Source of the DNA: Streptomyces spinoverrucosus
Lineage (GTDB): Bacteria; Actinomycetota; Actinomycetes; Streptomycetales; Streptomycetaceae
Assembly: GCF_006539505.1 (NCBI RefSeq)
Contig: NZ_BJND01000042.1
Coordinates: 1-64,000 of the forward strand
Length of the DNA: 64,000 nt
Direction of reading: 5' to 3'
Shown here one piece after another: positions 58,398 to 64,000 of the stretch. The notes beneath the pieces are model-generated. The model was not told the DNA's origin. It did not search any database and saw nothing but the letters and a program-made list of their open reading frames with translations. Position numbers and translations under genes: made by a program. Every line of letters starts with the position of its first letter. Within the stretch, counting starts at the first letter, position 1.

Positions 58398-58529
58398 GGC
58401 CTGCACCCTCCTTGTCCGCGGCCTGCGCCCGCCTCCGTCGTGGCCTGTGCCCGCTCTTGTCCTGGCCTGCGCCTGCTCGTGTCGTGGCCTGTGCCCGATC
58501 TTGTCGTGGCCCGTGCCCGCTCGCCGTCG
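58398..58529. repeat. Six-unit 22-bp tandem repeat
   Basis: GGCCTG (or GGCCCG) recurs at 58398, 58420, 58442, 58464, 58486 and 58508, an exact 22-bp period with units drifting mainly in their second half. Typical unit: GGCCTGTGCCCG followed by a CTCTTGTCGT-like half. It lies between the TetR gene 3' end and the alpha/beta hydrolase 5' end. The region 58280-58538 holds no gene. Confidence 0.9.
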
Positions 58530-58538
58530 GCGCCCGAC

Positions 58539-59198
58539 TCAGCGCACGCGCCAGTCGCCCGCCAGGACCGGACCCACCTGATCGAGGTACTCCGCCGTCA
58601 ACGTGCGCATCGCCTCCAGGCTCACGTCCGGCCCCGTGCTCCACAGCCGTTCGGTCACCCGGATGACCCCGCCGAAGACCGCCACCGCCACCCGCGGCCG
58701 CGGATCGGCGTCCACGTCCAGGCCCTCCCGCTCGGCGATCAGCCGCGCCAGCTCCTCCTCCGTCTCCGCCGACCGGCGCAGATGCGCGGCGAGCAGGACG
58801 GGCGTCGACTCGATCACCCGGTACATCCGCAGATACAGCTCCACCGGGACGACCGCCTCGATCACCTCGCTGATCCGGTCCCAGCCGTCCAGCACCGCCC
58901 GGCGCAGCGCCTCCATCGGCGGCTCGTGCGCGGGGCGAGCCCGCACCGCCGCAACGAAGTGCGCCACCGTCATCGCCTGCAGGGCGAGGGCGGCCTCCTC
59001 CTTGCCGGAGAAGTAGCGGAAGAAGGTGCGCTGCGAGACATCGACGGCCGCGGCGATCTCGTCGACGGTGGTGTGGTCGTAGCCGCGGGTGGTGAAGAGC
59101 TCCACCGCCGCGCGCAGCAGCGCGTCCCGGGTGCGCTGCTTCTTGCGTTCGCGCAGACCCGGCCGCGGCCCTGTCCGTGTGTTGCCGACCGTGTCCAT
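58539..59198 (-). CDS. TetR-family transcriptional regulator
   Basis: 219-aa repressor. HTH: RDALLRAAVELFTTRGYDHTTVDEIAAAVDVSQRTFFRYFSGKEEAAL. The C-terminal domain resembles regulators of drug-efflux pumps. Divergent from an MFS exporter with palindromes in the 115-nt gap, so it very likely represses both; the ligand is presumably a substrate of the pump. Confidence 0.9.
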   Translation of the reverse strand: MDTVGNTRTGPRPGLRERKKQRTRDALLRAAVELFTTRGYDHTTVDEIAAAVDVSQRTFFRYFSGKEEAALALQAMTVAHFVAAVRARPAHEPPMEALRRAVLDGWDRISEVIEAVVPVELYLRMYRVIESTPVLLAAHLRRSAETEEELARLIAEREGLDVDADPRPRVAVAVFGGVIRVTERLWSTGPDVSLEAMRTLTAEYLDQVGPVLAGDWRVR

Positions 59199-59223
59199 GG
59201 GGGCCTCTCCTGCGAACTGTTCT

Positions 59224-59306
59224 GCCTGATCAGGCTATATGTGAGTGTCGTGACAGTTACCGACTTGTGAATTGGTTTGTCAACTGTCAGAGGCTGTCAT
59301 TAGCCT
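59224..59306. promoter_or_regulatory. TetR operators and MFS promoter
   Basis: GCCTGATCAGGC at 59224-59235 is a perfect palindrome. TGACAGTT at 59251-59258 and AACTGTCA at 59282-59289 are perfect inverted arms. The second arm abuts a -35-like TTGTCA (59277-59282), followed after 18 bp by TAGCCT (59301-59306) close to the ATG at 59314. Confidence 0.6.
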
Positions 59307-59313
59307 CGATCGC

Positions 59314-60933
59314 ATGACTAGTCAGACCACCATCGACAAGACGGGGCCGGGGGACAAGGCACCCGCCACCCCGTCGGACCCCACGCCGGTCAAGGGCCTG
59401 CGCGGCCATCCCTGGCTCACCCTCATCACCGTCGCCGTGGGCGTCATGATGGTGGCCCTCGACGGCACCATCGTCGCCATCGCCAACCCGGCCATCGCCA
59501 CCGACCTGAAGGCCAATCTGGCAGAGGTCCAGTGGATCACCAACGCCTACTTCCTCGCCCTCGCGGTCTCCCTGATCACCGCGGGCAAGCTCGGTGACCG
59601 CTTCGGCCACCGGCAGACCTTCCTGATCGGCGTGGTCGGCTTCGCCGCCGCGTCCGGGGCGATCGGCCTGTCCGACTCGATCGCCGCGGTCATCGTCTTC
59701 CGGGTTTTCCAGGGCCTGTTCGGCGCCCTGCTGATGCCGGCCGCGCTGGGCCTGCTGCGGGCCACCTTCCCGGCCGAGAAGCTCAACATGGCCATCGGTA
59801 TCTGGGGCATGGTCATCGGTGCCTCCACCGCCGGTGGCCCGATCCTCGGCGGTGTGCTGGTCGAGCACGTCAACTGGCAGTCGGTGTTCTTCATCAACGT
59901 GCCGGTCGGCATCCTCGCCGTCGTCCTGGGCCTGCTGATCCTCACCGACCACCGCGCGGAGAACGCCCCGCGCTCCTTCGACATCCTCGGCATCGCCCTG
60001 CTGTCGGGCGCGATGTTCTGCCTGGTCTGGGCGCTCATCAAGGCGCCCGAATGGGGCTGGGGCGACGGCCAGACGTGGACCTTCATAGTCGCGTCGGTCG
60101 TGGGCTTCGCGCTCTTCGCCTTCTGGGAGAAGCGGGTCCGCGAGCCGCTGATCCCGCTCGCCCTGTTCCGTTCGATCCCGCTCTCCGCGGGTGTCGTGCT
60201 CATGGTCCTCATGGCCATCGCGTTCATGGGCGGCCTGTTCTTCGTGACGTTCTACTTGCAGAACGTGCACGGCATGAGCCCGATCGACGCGGGCCTTCAT
60301 CTCCTGCCCCTCACCGGCATGATGATCGTCGGCTCGCCGCTCGCGGGCGCGATGATCACCAAGTTCGGCCCGCGGCTGCCGCTGGCCCTCGGCATGGCGT
60401 GCACCGCGCTCGCCATGTACGGCATGTCCACGCTGGAGACGGACACCGGCAGCGGCGTCATGTCGCTGTGGTTCGCCCTGCTCGGCCTCGGCCTCGCGCC
60501 GGTCATGGTGGGTGCCACCGAGGTCATCGTCGGCAACGCGCCCATGGAGCTGTCCGGTGTGGCCGGCGGTCTCCAGCAGGCGGCCATGCAGATCGGCGGC
60601 AGCCTCGGTACGGCCGTGCTGGGCGCCGTGATGGCCTCCAAGGTGGACAGCGACCTGCCGGGCAACTGGGCGGAGGCGGGGCTTCCGCCGCTGACCCCGG
60701 AGCAGGAGGCGCAGGCCGCCGAAGCGGTCCAGCAGGGTGCCGCGCCGGTGGCGCCGGGCACGCCGGACGCCATCGCCGGGAAGATCACCGACGTCGCCCA
60801 CGACACCTTCATCTCCGGCATGAGCCTGGCGTCGCTGGTCGCGGCCGGGGTCGCGGCGGTGGCGGTGCTGGTCGCCTTCCTGACGAAGCGCGGGGAGAAC
60901 GCGGAGGCGGGCGCGGGAGCGGCGCACATCTAG
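59314..60933 (+). CDS. MFS drug-efflux transporter (DHA2, EmrB/QacA type)
   Basis: 539-aa proton-coupled exporter with about 14 membrane helices. ATG 59314 (MTSQTTIDK); no ribosome-binding site, and the promoter position allows a leaderless transcript. Motif D1 (MMVALDGTIVAIANPAI), motif A (GKLGDRFGHRQTFLIG) and motif C (GMVIGASTAGGPILGGVL) identify DHA2. Loop 13-14 carries LTPEQEAQAAEAVQQG. Controlled by the divergent TetR; substrates unknown. Confidence 0.93.
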   Translation: MTSQTTIDKTGPGDKAPATPSDPTPVKGLRGHPWLTLITVAVGVMMVALDGTIVAIANPAIATDLKANLAEVQWITNAYFLALAVSLITAGKLGDRFGHRQTFLIGVVGFAAASGAIGLSDSIAAVIVFRVFQGLFGALLMPAALGLLRATFPAEKLNMAIGIWGMVIGASTAGGPILGGVLVEHVNWQSVFFINVPVGILAVVLGLLILTDHRAENAPRSFDILGIALLSGAMFCLVWALIKAPEWGWGDGQTWTFIVASVVGFALFAFWEKRVREPLIPLALFRSIPLSAGVVLMVLMAIAFMGGLFFVTFYLQNVHGMSPIDAGLHLLPLTGMMIVGSPLAGAMITKFGPRLPLALGMACTALAMYGMSTLETDTGSGVMSLWFALLGLGLAPVMVGATEVIVGNAPMELSGVAGGLQQAAMQIGGSLGTAVLGAVMASKVDSDLPGNWAEAGLPPLTPEQEAQAAEAVQQGAAPVAPGTPDAIAGKITDVAHDTFISGMSLASLVAAGVAAVAVLVAFLTKRGENAEAGAGAAHI

Positions 60934-61204
60934 CGGCGTACACCTGACGGGAACTCACCTATCAGGGTGACAGTCGCGAGGATCCCTCCCACCCGGCACG
61001 CGTCGCAGGTCACAGTGGGTCAAGCCCTCCGTACGGCATGTTCCTGTGGCAAGTTCGTACGACGACGAGGGCGGCCGGGGCTGCGGCGCGCTGCCGGAGG
61101 GGGGCGGCGCGCCGACAGACCGTCAGGCATGGAAACGGCAGCGGGGGTACCCGCCACATCGATCGACCCGAACGAACCGCGAGGTTCAGGGAGTTGATGA
61201 GTTG

Positions 61205-61510
61205 ATGGCGGGCTTCGGGCAAGGAACGCGCAGGTACCCCCGCTCACGTGGCCGGAGGTGGTCACGGACCGGGCCGGATCGCGCGCAACTCGGGATCATC
61301 GGCGCCATCTGTGCGATCGCCGGTTTCTTCGTACTGGGCATCATCCTGGGCCCAGTGGCCATCGCCTGCGGCTGGCTCGCGATGGGCCGAACCTGGACGA
61401 GCACCCGCTCGCTCCCGGCCCTGACAGCCCTGGTCCTGGGCACGATAGACACCCTCCTGGCCCTCATCCGGCTGACGGGGGCGACAACTCCTGGCTACGG
61501 GTTGTTCTGA
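61205..61510 (+). CDS. DUF4190-like small membrane protein
   Basis: 101-aa protein: basic N-terminus (RRYPRSRGRRWSRTG), then AQLGIIGAICAIAGFFVLGIILGPVAIACGWLAMGRT, the DUF4190 hallmark of two helices around a Pro, and a third helix (LPALTALVLGTIDTLLALIRL). AGGGAG lies 10 nt before ATG 61205; the TTG at 61202 is an equal candidate. Function unknown. Confidence 0.78.
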   Translation: MAGFGQGTRRYPRSRGRRWSRTGPDRAQLGIIGAICAIAGFFVLGIILGPVAIACGWLAMGRTWTSTRSLPALTALVLGTIDTLLALIRLTGATTPGYGLF

Positions 61511-61527
61511 ACCGGGGGGAGTGAGGA

Positions 61528-61554
61528 GGGCCTCCGGCACACGGCCGGGGGCCC
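61528..61554 (+). terminator. Hairpin after the DUF4190 gene
   Basis: 11-bp stem GGGCCTCCGGC / GCCGGGGGCCC with one U-G pair and a 5-nt loop, 17 nt past the stop codon. Confidence 0.7.
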
Positions 61555-61619
61555 CACTCACGTGGGTGACCCCGCGGCGGGCGGTTCCGCCTGGTCGTAA
61601 AGCGCGCGCGACTGCGCCA

Positions 61620-62025
61620 GCCGTGCCTGGCCGCAAAGCCCACGCAGCTGCGGCAGCGTGCCCGCTCGCAAAACCCCCTCAGCCGCGGGCAATCGTGCCG
61701 CTGGTGTGGCGGCCCGCGCGGCAGCGGTGGCGGTGAATCGGCGCGGTCGCGGCGGTGTGCCCGTTCGTGAACTCCCCGCAGCTGCGGGCAATCGTGCCGC
61801 TGGTGTGGCGGCCCGCGCGGCAGCGGTGGCGGTGAAGCGGCGCAGTTGCGGCGGTTGGGCCTGTGCGTGAAGCCCGCGCAGCTGTGGCCAGTCGTGCCGC
61901 TGGGGCGGCGGCCCGTCCGGCAGCGGTGGCGGCGAACCGGCGCGGTTGCGGCGGTTGGGCCTGTGCGTGAAGCCCGCGCAGCTGCGGGCAGTCGTGCCGC
62001 TGGGGCGGCACGGGTGGGGCGCAGC
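61620..62025. repeat. Tandem array with about 100-bp period
   Basis: The word TCGTGCCGCTGG recurs at 61693, 61792, 61892 and 61992 (periods 99, 100, 100), with long blocks of near identity between copies (GGCAGCGGTGGCGGTGAA; CGCAGCTGCGGGCA). A diverged partial copy precedes the first. Because the period is not always a multiple of three, it cannot encode an in-frame protein repeat. The whole gap 61511-62134 (624 nt) has no gene I can support. Confidence 0.85.
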
Positions 62026-62134
62026 GGCACCCCGCCAGCGCGGGCGAGCGACCCGACCCCCACAGCGCGACGCCGGCCCCCCTTCAGCGCCGGTTGCGCA
62101 ACCAACCCCCACAACGCAGCGCACGGCACCCGCT

Positions 62135-62878
62135 CTAGCGCTGCCGCTCCTCACTCGGCCCCGACAACGCAGCCACCTGCGCCCGCAACGCCCGTACCTC
62201 CTCCGTCAGCGCCGCAATGGCCTCCGTCTGTCGTCGCTCCTCCGCATCATCCATCTCGAACCGCGCAATGAACCACGCCGCGATATTCGCCGTCACCACA
62301 CCCAGCAGCGCGATCCCCGACAGCATCAAACCCACCGCCAGCAACCGCCCCACCCCGGTCGTCGGCGCATGATCCCCGTACCCCACGGTCGTCATCGTCG
62401 TGAACGACCACCACACCGCATCACCCAGCGTCCGAATGTTCCCGCCGGGCGCGTCCCGCTCCACCGACAGCACGGCCAGCGACCCGAACATCAGCAGCCC
62501 CACCACCGCGCCGGCCACATACGTCGTCAGCTGGATCTGGGAAGCCATCCGCGCCCGCCGCCCCACCAGCAGCAGCGTCGACACCAGCCGCAGCAACCGC
62601 AACGGCTGCAGCAACGGCAGCACCACCGCACACAGGTCCACCCAGTTCCGCCGTACGAAATACCGCCGATCCGGCGCCAACCACAGCCGCACCGCGTAGT
62701 CGCCCGCGAACGCCCCCCACACCACCCACTCCACGACCAGACAAACGGCCGTCAGAGTCCGCCCCGCCGAACTGTCCACGATCGGCACCGCATACGCGAC
62801 GGCGAACACCACGGCCAGCACCAACAGCGGCCGTTGGGTACGCCGCTCCCACCGCACCTGCGCCGATTGCTCCTTCAT
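62135..62878 (-). CDS. Voltage-gated-type potassium channel
   Basis: 247-aa six-helix channel subunit. S1-S3 are hydrophobic, an S4-like segment with spaced Arg is LRLLRLVSTLLLVGRRARM (93-111), and the pore loop has the K+ selectivity filter TVGYGD (164-169). A C-terminal coiled coil (TEAIAALTEEVRALRAQVAAL) should tetramerise it. No separate RCK domain. Start ATG 62878 without a clear ribosome-binding site. Likely sets membrane potential or K+ flux. Confidence 0.92.
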   Translation of the reverse strand: MKEQSAQVRWERRTQRPLLVLAVVFAVAYAVPIVDSSAGRTLTAVCLVVEWVVWGAFAGDYAVRLWLAPDRRYFVRRNWVDLCAVVLPLLQPLRLLRLVSTLLLVGRRARMASQIQLTTYVAGAVVGLLMFGSLAVLSVERDAPGGNIRTLGDAVWWSFTTMTTVGYGDHAPTTGVGRLLAVGLMLSGIALLGVVTANIAAWFIARFEMDDAEERRQTEAIAALTEEVRALRAQVAALSGPSEERQR

Positions 62879-62902
62879 GCCCGCATCGTAAGGAAACGCA
62901 CA

Positions 62903-62941
62903 AGGGCGGCGAGGCCAGGCCCCACCGCCCTCGCGTCCACC
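62903..62941 (-). terminator. Probable terminator after aceE
   Basis: Arms AGGGCGG / CCGCCCT with an inner GGCC/GGCC pairing, 10 nt past the aceE stop and before the channel gene. Confidence 0.5.
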
Positions 62942-62950
62942 GGCCTACGG

Positions 62951-64000
62951 CTACGCGTCGCCGCCCGCGGCCCCCGGATCCGCCGCCGAGACGTCAAGGA
63001 GCTGGTACCGGTCGATCGCCTGCTTCAGCACCGACCGATCCACCTTCCCCTCCTTCGCCAACTCGGCCAGCACCGCCACCACGATCGACTGAGCGTCGAT
63101 GTGGAAGAAGCGACGAGCCGCCCCACGGGTGTCCGCGAAACCGAACCCGTCCGCCCCCAGCGACTGGTACGTCCCCGGCACCCACCGAGCGATCTGATCC
63201 GGAACCGACCGCATCCAGTCGGAAACGGCCACGAACGGCCCCTCCGCACCACTCAGCTTCCGTGTGACGTACGGCACCCGCTGCTCCTCCTCCGGATGCA
63301 ACAGGTTGTGCTCCTCGCACGCCACGGCCTCCCGCCGCAGCTCGTTCCAGGAGGTCGCCGACCACACATCGGCCCGTACGTTCCACTCCTCGGCGAGCAG
63401 ACGCTGCGCCTCCACAGCCCACGGCACCGCCACACCCGACGCCATGATCTGCGCCGGAATCGACCCCGACGTGCCCTCGCTGAACCGGTAGACGCCCTTG
63501 AGGATGCCCTCGACGTCCACGTTCTCCGGCTCGGCCGGGTGCTGGATCGGCTCGTTGTAGACGGTGAGGTAGTAGAAGACGTCCTCGCCGTGCGGGTGCT
63601 CCGGCGTCCCGCCGTACATCCGGCGCAGCCCGTCCCGCACGATGTGCGCGATCTCGTAGGCGAACGCCGGGTCGTACGCCACACAGCCCGGGTTCGTCGA
63701 GGCGAGCAACTGCGAGTGCCCGTCCGCGTGCTGCAAGCCCTCACCGGTCAGCGTCGTACGCCCCGCGGTCGCACCCAGTACGAAACCACGCGCCAACTGG
63801 TCGGCCATCTGCCAGAACTGGTCGCCGGTGCGCTGGAAACCGAACATCGAGTAGAAGACGTACACCGGGATCAGCGGCTCGCCGTGCGTGGCGTACGCCG
63901 AGCCCGCCGCGATCAGCGAGGCCGTGCAGCCGGCCTCGGAGATGCCGTCGTGCAGCATCTGCCCGGTCGGCGACTCCTTGTACGCGAGCAGCAGATCCCG
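62951..64000 (-). CDS. aceE: Pyruvate dehydrogenase E1 component (homodimeric), 3' part
   Basis: The C-terminal 349 residues of an AceE-type E1, which decarboxylates pyruvate using thiamine diphosphate; the gene continues beyond 64000. Visible: LHDGISEAGCTASLIAAGSAYATHGEPLIPVYVFYSMFGFQRTGDQFWQ (pyrimidine-binding domain), AGRTTLTGEGLQHADGHS, VFYYLTVYNEPIQHP and the transketolase C-domain EWNVRADVWSATSWNELRREA through LGADGFGFADTRGAARRFFHID. These match the roughly 900-aa homodimeric enzyme, not the alpha/beta type. Supplies acetyl-CoA, fitting the nearby fatty acid operon. Confidence 0.95.
   Translation of the reverse strand, partial: RDLLLAYKESPTGQMLHDGISEAGCTASLIAAGSAYATHGEPLIPVYVFYSMFGFQRTGDQFWQMADQLARGFVLGATAGRTTLTGEGLQHADGHSQLLASTNPGCVAYDPAFAYEIAHIVRDGLRRMYGGTPEHPHGEDVFYYLTVYNEPIQHPAEPENVDVEGILKGVYRFSEGTSGSIPAQIMASGVAVPWAVEAQRLLAEEWNVRADVWSATSWNELRREAVACEEHNLLHPEEEQRVPYVTRKLSGAEGPFVAVSDWMRSVPDQIARWVPGTYQSLGADGFGFADTRGAARRFFHIDAQSIVVAVLAELAKEGKVDRSVLKQAIDRYQLLDVSAADPGAAGGDA

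Noticed and set aside
58398..58529. 22-bp repeats as a CRISPR array
   Set aside because: Units are contiguous with no unique spacers and no cas genes are nearby; it is a plain tandem repeat.
60967..61197. 76-codon frame between the MFS and DUF4190 genes
   Set aside because: No ribosome-binding site, basic low-complexity product and no recognisable family.
61464..62154. Long leftward open frames with repeated Arg/Pro-rich peptides
   Set aside because: The DNA repeat has periods of 99 and 100 bp, so the frame is not kept between units, and there is no family resemblance. The frames arise from GC-rich repeats.

Overview
The window is high-GC actinobacterial DNA and almost certainly comes from a Streptomyces chromosome core. 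The fasR-fabD-fabH-acpP-fabF order, the neighbouring DUF3145 gene, the lineage-specific families (DUF4328, DUF4429, a Cys-rich protein beginning MDYCHPC) and an aceE-type pyruvate dehydrogenase at the right edge all fit. From memory this matches the S. coelicolor region around SCO2371-SCO2406; that synteny was not checked. No rRNA, tRNA, CRISPR array, intact transposase or prophage was seen.

Left part (0.4-14.1 kb): a carbohydrate locus. Two secreted GH43 arabinan-degrading enzymes read rightward. Facing them is a leftward set: an enolase-superfamily sugar-acid dehydratase, a zinc alcohol dehydrogenase, an unassigned protein that looks like a TIM barrel, a ChvE/MmsA/MmsB-type monosaccharide ABC transporter, a TAT-exported aldose 1-epimerase, and an aminotransferase with a long Pro/Ala/Gly tail. 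Together they suggest release, import and oxidative catabolism of an aldose such as L-arabinose or galactose.

14.3-25.6 kb: a membrane-anchored zinc-ribbon protein, then a cell-surface glycan cluster. It holds a UDP-HexNAc dehydrogenase and a non-hydrolysing UDP-GlcNAc 2-epimerase (giving UDP-ManNAcA or a related sugar), two GT4 glycosyltransferases, a double-GT4 fusion, a coiled-coil protein of unknown role and two methyltransferases.

25.7-40.2 kb: ordinary chromosomal genes. These are a MarR regulator divergent from a curA-like oxidoreductase, Ohr, a serine hydrolase, a large secreted M14 peptidase, an EI24/CysZ-like membrane protein, a secreted pyroglutamyl-peptidase-like protein whose catalytic Cys is Ser, a TetR regulator with a GH3 beta-glucosidase, a second galM, a GDSL lipoprotein and DUF3145.

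40.2-47.0 kb: a block that looks inserted between DUF3145 and fabF. It has an NTF2-like protein, a secreted DUF1254 protein, two genes broken at one shared junction (an AraC regulator and an acyl-CoA ligase), an M24 peptidase-fold protein, and a PAS-GAF-PP2C-HATPase protein whose phosphatase site has lost its metal ligands.

47.1-52.1 kb: the type II fatty acid synthase operon with its activator FasR, closed by an 18-bp terminator stem. 52.4-64 kb: pirin, serine hydrolase, GNAT, a MerR/aldo-keto reductase operon with a textbook MerR promoter, DUF4429, an alpha/beta hydrolase, a TetR/MFS efflux pair, DUF4190, a potassium channel and the 3' part of aceE. Two non-coding tandem arrays (22 bp x 6; about 100 bp x 3-4) and four copies of a dispersed 42-bp element also lie in the window.
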